64,000 bases of DNA from Thermoflexus hugenholtzii JAD2. GTDB taxonomy: Bacteria > Chloroflexota > Dehalococcoidia > UBA2979. Shown here one piece after another: positions 57,560 to 64,000 of the stretch. The DNA is taken from assembly GCA_945903275.1 (NCBI GenBank), contig CAMDNW010000004.1, forward strand, positions 1 through 64,000. The letters are read 5' to 3'. Each line of letters begins with the position of its first letter. Position 1 is the first letter of the stretch. The position numbers and the translations under genes were made by a program. Under the pieces are notes generated by a model that saw only the letters and a program-made list of their open reading frames with translations, searched no databases and was not told where the DNA came from.

Positions 57560-59968
57560 CTAGGCGAGTTTTGCGCTCCGCAGGCGGAGCGAGTTCGCCA
57601 TGACCGATACGGACGAGAGCGCCATCGCGCCGGCGGCGACGATGGGGTTAAGGAAGCCGCGCGTGCCGAAGATTGGGCGCAGCCACGAGGGCACGGTAGG
57701 GACGATGTGGTCAGCGTCGTGCGTGGCGTGGGCGGCGTCGACGGCCTCGAAGGCGGAAATGTCGCCGAGCCAGACGGTGAAGATGAGGTAGCCAAGGCCG
57801 GCGGCAAATGGGATGAGCAGGACGTTGTAGCCGAAGGCCCAGGCGAGGTTCTGGTACATGGTGCGCATGGTGACGCGGCTGATGGTCATAGCAGTGGCGA
57901 CGCCATCGAGATTCGGGCGCATGAGTGTGACGGGGGCGGTCTCCACCGCGACATCGGTACCAGTGCCTATGGCGATGCCGATGTCGGCGGCGGCGAGGGC
58001 GGGGGCGTCGTTGATGCCGTCGCCGACCATCGCAACGACGCGGCCCTGCGCCTGTTCCTGCTGGACGAGCGCAGTCTTCGCCTCGGGCAGGACGCCGGAG
58101 ACGACACGGGTGATGCCGACCTGCCCGCCGACAGCGCGAGCGACGGCATCCTGGTCGCCGGTGAGCATGATGACCTCGACACCGGCGCGGCGAAGGCGGG
58201 CGACGGCGGGGGCGGAGGTGGGGCGGATGCGGTCGGCGACGGCGATTACGCCGACCGCGACGCGGTCGATAGCGACGAAGAGCGGCGTCGCGCCTCGGGA
58301 GGCGACACCGGCAGCGAGACGTTCGAGCGGCGGGGCGGCGACACCGAGCAGGCCGGCGTTGCCGACGAGGATGCCGTGGCCGTCGATGGTTGCGGTGATG
58401 CCCGCACCGACGACAGCGCGGAAGGTCTCCGGCCAGACGAGGTCAAGGTTGCGGCGCTCGGCCTCGCGGACGATGGCGGCGGCAACGGGGTGCTCAGAGC
58501 CGCGCTCAGCGGAGGCGACGAGGCGGACGAGGTCGTCGGCTTCGAAAGGCACATCGGGGAGGAGGGTGACCGAGACGACCTCGGGGTGACCCTCGGTGAT
58601 GGTGCCGGTCTTGTCGAGCATGACAACATTGATGTGCTGCGCGCGTTCGAGGGCGACGGCGTCGCGGATGAGTACGCCGTGGCGCGCGCCGAGGCCAGTA
58701 CCGACCATGATCGCGGTGGGTGTAGCGAGGCCGAGTGCGCAGGGGCAGGCGATCACGAGCACGGTGATCGCATTGAGCAGGCCGAGGGTGAGCGCAGGCT
58801 CGGGGCCGAAGAGCCACCAACCGAGCAACGTCAGTAGCGCGACCACAAGGACAGCAGGGACAAAGACCGAGGCAACGGTATCGGCGAGTTGCTGGATAGG
58901 CGCCTTGGAGGTCTGGGCGTCCTCGACGAGGCGGGTGATGCGGGCGAGTGCGGAGTCCGCGCCGACGGCGGTAGCGCGGACACGGAGCAGGCCGGTAATG
59001 TTCATGGCGCCGCCGAAGACAGATGCGCCGGGCTGCTTCTCGACCGGAAGCGACTCGCCGGTGAGCATCGACTCATCGACGGCGGAGGCGCCATCGATGA
59101 CCTCGCCGTCGACGGCGATCTGCTCGGCGGGACGGACGAGGACGATGTCTCCGGGCTGCACGGCGGCGATGGGAATCTCGAACTCCGTGCCGTCCTCGAT
59201 AATGCGGGCGGTGCGGGGGCGGAGCGCAATGAGGGCGCGGACGGCCTGCGAGGTCTGGCCCTTCGCGCGGGCCTCGAGCAGGCGGCCGACGAGCACGAGA
59301 CCGATGATCGCGGCGGCGGCATCGAAGTAGACGGCGTGGGAGAGGCCCGCGATGCCGCCGAAGACCTGCGGAAGGAACGTCTCTATGGTCGAGAGCAGAT
59401 AGGCGGCGAAGGTGCCCATCGAGATGAGCGTATTCATGTCGGTCGTGCCATGGCGGAGCGACTTCCAGGTGGCGACGTGGAAGCGCCAACCAGCCCAGAA
59501 CTGTACGGGTGTGGTGAGCAGAAAGAGCGCGGGGTGCAGGGTACCCATTGGCAACGGTTCAAAGCCGGGCAGGCGCCCCGATTCCATCGTGACCATCGCC
59601 ACGGCGGCGACGACAAGGGCGAAGGCAGCACGCAGCCGTAGGTCCCGCACCTCGGACTGGCGTTCGGCCTCAAGGCGGTCAGTGGTGGTGAGGTCGTCTT
59701 CATCCGCACCGGGGACGAGCAGGCGGTAGCCGGCGCGGCCTACGGCGGATTGAAGGGCTTCGACAGCCGAGGCGGCGTCACCGTCCGGGGCTGGGGAGAA
59801 CGTGACCATCGCCTCCTCGGTGGCGAGGTTCACGGCGGCGCGCGCGACCCCAGGGACGCTAGTCAGCGCCTTTTCAACTCGGCGGACGCAGGAGGCGCAG
59901 GTCATGCCCTGCACGCCGAGGCGCAGCACGGCGGGCTGACTCGGGGGACGCTCAACTGTAGTGGCCAT
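57560..59968 (-). CDS. copA: Copper-exporting P-type ATPase
   Basis: P1B-type ATPase of 802 residues that drives Cu+ out of the cell. One N-terminal HMA domain with GMTCASC (Cys24, Cys27). Eight predicted membrane helices. The actuator loop has LTGES, the ion-binding helix has [15 protein letters not shown], the phosphorylation site is [10 protein letters not shown], and [17 protein letters not shown] is the hinge. All catalytic parts are intact. In an operon with HMA/Cys-cluster protein, csoR and the YHS gene. Confidence 0.97.
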   Translation of the reverse strand: MATTVERPPSQPAVLRLGVQGMTCASCVRRVEKALTSVPGVARAAVNLATEEAMVTFSPAPDGDAASAVEALQSAVGRAGYRLLVPGADEDDLTTTDRLEAERQSEVRDLRLRAAFALVVAAVAMVTMESGRLPGFEPLPMGTLHPALFLLTTPVQFWAGWRFHVATWKSLRHGTTDMNTLISMGTFAAYLLSTIETFLPQVFGGIAGLSHAVYFDAAAAIIGLVLVGRLLEARAKGQTSQAVRALIALRPRTARIIEDGTEFEIPIAAVQPGDIVLVRPAEQIAVDGEVIDGASAVDESMLTGESLPVEKQPGASVFGGAMNITGLLRVRATAVGADSALARITRLVEDAQTSKAPIQQLADTVASVFVPAVLVVALLTLLGWWLFGPEPALTLGLLNAITVLVIACPCALGLATPTAIMVGTGLGARHGVLIRDAVALERAQHINVVMLDKTGTITEGHPEVVSVTLLPDVPFEADDLVRLVASAERGSEHPVAAAIVREAERRNLDLVWPETFRAVVGAGITATIDGHGILVGNAGLLGVAAPPLERLAAGVASRGATPLFVAIDRVAVGVIAVADRIRPTSAPAVARLRRAGVEVIMLTGDQDAVARAVGGQVGITRVVSGVLPEAKTALVQQEQAQGRVVAMVGDGINDAPALAAADIGIAIGTGTDVAVETAPVTLMRPNLDGVATAMTISRVTMRTMYQNLAWAFGYNVLLIPFAAGLGYLIFTVWLGDISAFEAVDAAHATHDADHIVPTVPSWLRPIFGTRGFLNPIVAAGAMALSSVSVMANSLRLRSAKLA

Positions 59969-59992
59969 GACGTTGCCTCTTTGCTAGGTGGG

Positions 59993-60259
59993 CTACTTGT
60001 TGGCGAGCGCGTAGAGCTCGACGAGTTCGTCGATGACGCGGTCGCTCTCGCCAGCCTCGATGCCCTCGACGACGCAGCCTTGGAGGTGACCGGAGAGCAG
60101 TTTCGCCTCGAGTTTCTCGATGGCGCGGCGGATGGCATAGGTCTGCTTCAGGACATCCACGCAATACTGATCCTGCTCGACCATCTTGCGAACCCCGGCG
60201 AGGTGACCCTCGATGTAGGCGAGGCGCTTGAGCGCATCGTGCTGGGTCATGTGTTCCAT
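59993..60259 (-). CDS. csoR: CsoR-family copper-sensing repressor
   Basis: 88-residue four-helix repressor. Copper ligands Cys33, His58 and Cys62 are present (DQYCVDVL, SGHLQGCVV), the order that marks CsoR as opposed to RcnR or FrmR. Binding of Cu+ would release DNA and de-repress the cop genes. Its ATG overlaps by one base the stop of the upstream HMA gene; copA follows 24 bases later. A matching operator candidate is at 60894-60914. Confidence 0.94.
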   Translation of the reverse strand: MEHMTQHDALKRLAYIEGHLAGVRKMVEQDQYCVDVLKQTYAIRRAIEKLEAKLLSGHLQGCVVEGIEAGESDRVIDELVELYALANK

Positions 60260-60864
60260 CAGTGGTGGCCTCCAGAGGGCGGCATATCGAGCGAGAGCAC
60301 GGACGGGGCGGCGGGATTGGTCATGCCATGCTCAGCGCTACGCGGGGTAGCGAGGGCGACCTCGAGGGGCTGGCCCCAGGGCATCGTCACGGTCTGCACG
60401 TCGACGGGGTGGTAGCCGGCCATGTCGCCGAGCGCAGTCTTCAGGCGGTCGGCGACATGCGCGCCGACAAGCATCTGACGGCCACAGCAGCAGGACTCAG
60501 GGGCCTGTTCAGGCTGCGAGCGGTCGAGGGCGAAACCGGCGTAGCAGGAGCACGGACAATCGTAGTTGAGATCCGCGCCAGCCTCGGTGCGGGTGACGGT
60601 ATATGCGGGATGGCTGGGGCCGTCCTCGGCGGCAGCGGGGGCGGCGTCAATGTCCGCTGCATCACCAAGCGGGTACTCCTCGGCAGCGAGGGCGGCGGTG
60701 ACGGCGTCGAGGACGGCACCAGAGGCGACCTCGATATTGAAGCGGCGGGCCTCCCATGAGCCGTCGATGAAGCGTGCGCCGGGTGTGGCGTCGACGGTCT
60801 TGCGGATCGTCTCGATGCAGTGTTCGCAGTGGATGGCGGGCGCGTAGAGCGTGAGTTGCGGCAT
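60259..60864 (-). CDS. HMA-domain protein with Cys cluster, first gene of copper operon
   Basis: 201 residues. The N-terminal HMA domain binds metal by Cys13-x-x-Cys16 (PAIHCEHCIETI). A linker rich in Ala/Asp follows. Then comes NYDCPCSCYAGFALDR and, 12 residues on, PESCCCGRQMLVG; together six cysteines in a tight group. The end is His-rich (SGGHH). Such double metal-site proteins may store or deliver copper to CopA. ATG at 60864 follows GGAGG. Its start lies 30 bases from the putative operator. Confidence 0.85.
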   Translation of the reverse strand: MPQLTLYAPAIHCEHCIETIRKTVDATPGARFIDGSWEARRFNIEVASGAVLDAVTAALAAEEYPLGDAADIDAAPAAAEDGPSHPAYTVTRTEAGADLNYDCPCSCYAGFALDRSQPEQAPESCCCGRQMLVGAHVADRLKTALGDMAGYHPVDVQTVTMPWGQPLEVALATPRSAEHGMTNPAAPSVLSLDMPPSGGHH

Positions 60865-60893
60865 TGGCGTGGTACCTCCTTCGCAAAGAGTGT

Positions 60894-60914
60894 ACCCCAC
60901 CCCCCAGGGTGGGT
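60894..60914. promoter_or_regulatory. Putative CsoR operator
   Basis: CCCACCC-CCCA-GGGTGGG is a perfect 7-bp dyad flanked by A/T (TACC and GTCT), located 30-50 bases upstream of the copper operon start. GC-rich dyads with ACCC/GGGT halves are usual for CsoR. The match is from the sequence pattern; binding is not shown. Confidence 0.55.
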
Positions 60915-60995
60915 CTGGTGCGCTGGCGAACTCCGAAAGCGGCAGGGACACAGAAGCGCCGCGGAGTGCGCGGCGTTATTTCTGCTGAGTGGGTG

Positions 60996-61041
60996 CCCGC
61001 GACCCTAGGTCGCCGAGGCCTCGGCGACCTAGGGTCGCGGG
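60996..61041. terminator. 46-bp perfect palindrome, terminator of the KAPAK peptide gene
   Basis: Perfect 23-bp arms centred on AGG|CCT without loop, starting seven bases after the stop of the AAKAPAK peptide gene (minus strand). It is the longest hairpin in the window and separates that gene from the copper operon. Confidence 0.8.
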
Positions 61042-61048
61042 GGACGCC

Positions 61049-61135
61049 CTACTTCCTCTTGGCCGGAGCCTTGGCCGGAGCCTTGGCCGGAGCCTTGGCT
61101 GCTGTCTTGGCAGCGGGCTTCTTCGCAGCGGGCAT
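61049..61135 (-). CDS. 28-residue Lys/Ala/Pro peptide (histone H1 tail-like)
   Basis: The small gene encodes MPAAKKPAAKTAAKAPAKAP then AKAPAKRK. It has 9 Lys and 1 Arg, and no acidic residue. The three APAK repeats are typical of H1/HU-type tails that neutralise DNA or RNA. An AAGGGA site lies eight bases before the ATG, and a 46-bp terminator follows seven bases after TAG. These two signals around such a short frame are good evidence that it is expressed. Function unknown. Confidence 0.7.
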   Translation of the reverse strand: MPAAKKPAAKTAAKAPAKAPAKAPAKRK

Positions 61136-61192
61136 GTGCGTGTCCCTTCAACGAGAACCTATGTGGTTTGGGCTGGCCAACCCTTGAGCAAA

Positions 61193-61221
61193 AGTATATG
61201 CAGCGATCACTGTAGGGAAAG
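61193..61221 (-). promoter_or_regulatory. Possible promoter of the KAPAK peptide gene
   Basis: On the minus strand TATACT (61193-61198) is a good -10. A weak -35 (CTTTCC) is 17 bases before. The predicted leader is about 50 nt. The surroundings are AT-rich relative to the genome. Confidence 0.35.
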
Positions 61222-61291
61222 AAGGCTGATGCGATTTCTGGAACTTTTTTCGTGCTGTTCGCGACGACTACACCGACGCGAACAGCATGCG

Positions 61292-62090
61292 TCAGCCGCC
61301 CGACCAGTGCGTGAACGCATCGAGCATGAGAACAAGGCACTTCACGCTGCCGCCCGCTTTGATGAACTCATCGGTGGGCGTCTCGACGGCGTGGAGGCCG
61401 AGGCGGACGAGTGCCTCGGCAGTCTTGGGACAGCCGGTGTTCATCACGACAGCGTCGCCGATGACGAGTGCGTTGCAGGCGAAGCGGGCGGCCTCGGCAT
61501 CCGGCACGGCGACTAGGTCGGGGAAGTACTGCTGGATGAGGCGCGAGACTCTGGCGTAAAGACGGGCGGGTAGTAGAGCGCACGCCCGCCGCCGAGCGGG
61601 CAGAAGCAGGTGTCGAGATGGTCGTAGCGTTCGTCGGCGAGTTCGAGGCGGACTGCCTCAGTGTCCAGCAGTTCGTCGAGGTGGCCGAGCACGCGGTACT
61701 CGGTGCGGAAGCGGTAGCCGGCGAAGACAGCAGCGCCGGCGGGAAGGACATCACCCTCGCCTTCCCAGTAGTGCGGTTCGTGGATCGGCGTAGTGGTGTA
61801 GCCGTGGGCCTCAAACCATTCGGTGAAGAGAGCCTCCTCGGTCTGTCGCTCGGAGAAACGAAAGTTAGCGGGGATGAAGCGGCGGCCGGCAACGCCGGTG
61901 TCGTTGCCGGTGAAGGTCATATCAGGAACATCAGGGCCCTGGGGGACGCACTCGACGTCAGACCGAGGTTGAGCAGGGCGCCTTTGAGGGCGCGCCACTG
62001 TTCGAGGATACGCGGGCCGGAGACCTGATCGGCGCGGCGCATCCACGGATTGATCTCGTAGGCGATGGTGAAATGGAGCGGCTCGCACAT
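61292..62090 (-). pseudogene. Frameshifted amidinotransferase/DDAH-type gene
   Basis: Reading through two one-base shifts gives ~265 residues: MCEPLHFTIAYEINPWMRRA, then (shift near 61965) DVECVPQGPDVPDMTFTGND, HEPHYWEGEGDVLPAG, HLDTCFCPLGGGRALYYPP, then (shift near 61560) LIQQYFPDLVAVPDAEAARF and VMNTGCPKTAEALVRLGL, ending with IKAGGSVKCLVLMLDAF. The active residues of the guanidine-group-modifying family (Asp/Glu in EGEGD, His in HLDT, Cys in GGSVKC) are all kept. The enzyme would be an N,N-dimethylarginine or ornithine-related hydrolase. The retained active site means recent inactivation or sequence errors. Confidence 0.75.
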
Positions 62091-62161
62091 CAGAACGTGA
62101 CTGGTCACCGAGCCTCCCGAGGCGGCGGGATCAGAACAGCCGCCCCCTCTATACTGCGCCC

Positions 62162-62809
62162 GTGCTCTCTCACACGTTCTCACACCCCGGCAGCGAAGGG
62201 CTGGTTCCCACGCTGATTGCCCTGCATGGGTACGGATCGCACGCCTACGACCTAGTGGGCCTTGCGCCGATGCTGGCGGGCGGGCGGCTGTTGGTGATCT
62301 GCCCGCAGTCACCGCACCGCATTGAGGCGGACGTGGTGGGGTACTCGTGGGCGGAGGGTGACGTGGACGGCCGGACAGCGGCATCGAGCATCGCCACATC
62401 GGCGCAGCAAGTGCTCGCGTTCATGGATACAGCGGTGCAGCAGTACCCGATCGACCCGGAGCGGCTGGTGCTGCTGGGGTTCAGCCAGGGCGGGATGGTG
62501 GCGGCACACGCGGCACTGACGGCACCGGGGCGCTTCGCGGGCCTCGTGCTGCTTAGCACGACGACGGACGAGGAGCGCATGGGCAAGTTACCGGTGTCGC
62601 CGGAGGCGAAGCGGCTGCCGATTCTGATCCAGCACGGGGCGAGCGATCCCACGATCCCGATCATCGAGGCGTTCTCGACCTCGATGCTGCTGCAGGGGCA
62701 GGGCTTACAGGCGGAGTTGCAGCAGTTCCCGATGCGGCACGAGGTGTCACTGGAGAGCGCCGAGTCGCTGTCGAACTGGCTGGCCAAGGTGCTGCGGATG
62801 CCGGAGTAA
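62162..62809 (+). CDS. Phospholipase/carboxylesterase-family hydrolase
   Basis: 215-residue serine hydrolase of the YpfH/carboxylesterase type. Features: TLIALHGYGSHAYDLVGLAP (oxyanion), LVLLGFSQGGMVAAHAAL (nucleophile Ser), LIQHGASDPTIPI (acid) and a His in PMRHEVSLES. The substrate is a short ester. GTG start at 62162, within 70 bases of the divergent amidinotransferase start. Next gene ispH starts 60 bases after the stop. Confidence 0.9.
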   Translation: MLSHTFSHPGSEGLVPTLIALHGYGSHAYDLVGLAPMLAGGRLLVICPQSPHRIEADVVGYSWAEGDVDGRTAASSIATSAQQVLAFMDTAVQQYPIDPERLVLLGFSQGGMVAAHAALTAPGRFAGLVLLSTTTDEERMGKLPVSPEAKRLPILIQHGASDPTIPIIEAFSTSMLLQGQGLQAELQQFPMRHEVSLESAESLSNWLAKVLRMPE

Positions 62810-62868
62810 CCGCAGCCGTCTCGTACAATCATTCGCAGCAGCCGTTCAGAATCGCTCGCGGAGGACAG

Positions 62869-63786
62869 ATGCCTCACACGCTCTTACTGGCTCAGCCTCG
62901 CGGCTTTTGCGCGGGTGTGGTGCGGGCGATCGACGTGCTGGACGAGGTGCTCGACCGCGAGCCAGCACCGGTCTACGCCTTCCATGAGATCGTCCATAAC
63001 CGGCACGTAGTTGATGGCTTCCGGGCGCGAGGCGCGGTGTTCGTCGACAGCCTCGATGAGGTGCCGGAGGGCGCGCGGATTGTGTTCAGCGCACACGGCG
63101 TCTCACCGGAGGTGGTGGCGGAGGCGCACCGGCGGCAGCTGCGGGTGATCGACGCGACATGCCCCCTTGTGACCAAGGTGCACCTCGAAACCAAGAAAGC
63201 GGCGAAGGACGGGTACGACGTGCTGCTGGTGGGGCACCGCGGTCACGACGAGGTGGTGGGGACACTGGGCGAAGCGCCGGACCGGACGACGATCATCGAT
63301 TCGCCGGCCGAGATGGCCTCGCTACCGCGGCGCGAGCGGCCGGTGTTCGTGGTGACTCAGACGACGCTTTCGCTGGAGGATACGGCGCAAGTGATCGACG
63401 CGATCCGTAGCGAGTACCCCGACGCGCAGGTGCGGAACGACATTTGCTACGCGACGACCAACAGGCAGATGGCGGTGCGGACGATTGCAGAGCGCGCCGA
63501 CCTTGTTCTGGTGGTGGGTTCAAGCAATTCCAGCAATTCGGTGCGGCTACGTGAAGTGGCCGCGAGCATGGGGAAGCCAGCGTACCGCGTGGACGGCATC
63601 GAGGAGATCGACCCGGCATGGTACGAGGGTGTGGGCGTAGTAGGGCTGACGGCGGGTGCCTCGGTGCCGGACGAGTTGTTGGAGCCGATCATCGAGGATC
63701 TACGGCGACGCGGTGTAACTCGGGTGGAGCCGGTGGTGGTGGCGGAGGAGACAATCGTGTTCCAGCCACCTGATGCGAGCGCGTAG
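62869..63786 (+). CDS. ispH: 4-hydroxy-3-methylbut-2-enyl diphosphate reductase
   Basis: Last step of the MEP isoprenoid pathway: reduction of HMBPP to IPP and DMAPP by a [4Fe-4S] enzyme. The three cluster cysteines are at QPRGFCAGVVRAID (Cys14), DATCPLVTKVH and RNDICYATTNRQ. Also EIVHNRHVVDGFR and the Ser-Ser-Asn-Ser-Ser-Asn binding loop VGSSNSSNSVRL, and GLTAGASVPDELL near the end. At 305 residues, full length. Shows that isoprenoids come from the non-mevalonate route. Confidence 0.97.
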   Translation: MPHTLLLAQPRGFCAGVVRAIDVLDEVLDREPAPVYAFHEIVHNRHVVDGFRARGAVFVDSLDEVPEGARIVFSAHGVSPEVVAEAHRRQLRVIDATCPLVTKVHLETKKAAKDGYDVLLVGHRGHDEVVGTLGEAPDRTTIIDSPAEMASLPRRERPVFVVTQTTLSLEDTAQVIDAIRSEYPDAQVRNDICYATTNRQMAVRTIAERADLVLVVGSSNSSNSVRLREVAASMGKPAYRVDGIEEIDPAWYEGVGVVGLTAGASVPDELLEPIIEDLRRRGVTRVEPVVVAEETIVFQPPDASA

Positions 63787-63805
63787 GCCGACGACGTGGC
63801 AGTAG

Positions 63806-64000
63806 TTAGCGGATGACGTAGCCGACGCCGCGGACAGTGGCGACGACATCGGGTACGCCGGCATGCTTGAGTTTGCCGCGGAGGCGCGAGATGTGGGGCT
63901 CGACAAAGTTGCGAGAGCCGAAGGTCTCGTAGCCCCATACGGCCTCGGAGATGACATCGGTGGAGAGCACCTCGCCGCGGCGGGTCAGCAGCAGGCGAAG
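63806..64000 (-). CDS. OmpR/PhoB-type winged-helix regulator (C-terminal part)
   Basis: The last ~64 codons of a DNA-binding domain run off the window edge: LLTRRGEVLSTDVISEAVWG, then the recognition helix region RNFVEPHISRLRGKLKHAG and a final VRGVGYVIR before TAA at 63806-63808. This is the usual end of a two-component response regulator. The receiver domain, if present, lies outside. It is convergent with ispH. Confidence 0.92.
   Translation of the reverse strand, partial: LRLLLTRRGEVLSTDVISEAVWGYETFGSRNFVEPHISRLRGKLKHAGVPDVVATVRGVGYVIR

Overview
This 64 kb high-GC window reads as a contiguous piece of a bacterial chromosome. Chloroflexota, perhaps a Dehalococcoidia relative, is the best guess. 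That is an inference from family composition: a LuxR-type HTH of the RGRPxxPDxLTPxEW kind, family 5 uracil-DNA glycosylase, paired Cys-less thiolase-like and DUF35 proteins, crotonyl-CoA carboxylase/reductase and an ECF sigma factor with a FecR-domain partner. No rRNA, tRNA, CRISPR array, prophage or intact insertion sequence was found. Almost every kilobase is coding, on both strands, in short operons.

Layout. 0-16 kb: membrane and cell-wall genes (DedA, D,D-carboxypeptidase, a GT87/MptB-like transferase), an FKBP isomerase, hydrolases, UDG, a response regulator whose receiver has lost its phospho-acceptor Asp, 6-phosphogluconate dehydrogenase, and three decayed genes. 15-24 kb: phosphotriesterase-like protein, crotonyl-CoA carboxylase/reductase, Nudix, a DUF35 plus thiolase-like pair, a SUOX/YedY-type molybdoenzyme and an SDR-type epimerase. 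24-28 kb: the nitrogen module glnD-glnK-amtB. 28-35 kb: an orphan Dam-type methyltransferase, DUF1684, Ogt, an Ldh2-family dehydrogenase, MscS, and an ECF sigma/FecR pair. 35-47 kb: argC, a DUF6326 protein, two different ClpS adaptors, NhaA, an acyl-CoA ligase, a run of sugar nucleotidyltransferase, FAD oxidoreductase, mini-membrane protein and methyltransferase, IMPase, SCO1664-like and DehI-like proteins. 47-57 kb: a secreted protein, a CaCA exchanger behind a possible attenuator, a glycosyltransferase behind a c-di-AMP (ydaO/yuaA) riboswitch, a glycine-rich RRM protein, sortase, a thioredoxin-like lipoprotein and a RibD-like reductase. 57-61 kb: a copper operon (HMA/Cys-cluster protein, CsoR, CopA, YHS protein) with a putative CsoR operator. 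61-64 kb: a 28-residue AAKAPAK peptide gene, a frameshifted amidinotransferase, an esterase, IspH, and the end of another OmpR-type regulator.

Two themes stand out. The first is regulation: a textbook c-di-AMP aptamer on an envelope glycosyltransferase, a copper operator, a degenerate receiver, and several very long perfect palindromes used as terminators. The second is decay. At least five loci are broken by frameshifts, nonsense codons or a deletion fusion. One of them contains a 16-bp perfect inverted repeat whose 6-nt loop appears to be inverted relative to the expected coding sequence, the signature of a quasipalindrome-templated mutation. No large novel defence or biosynthetic system was recognised.
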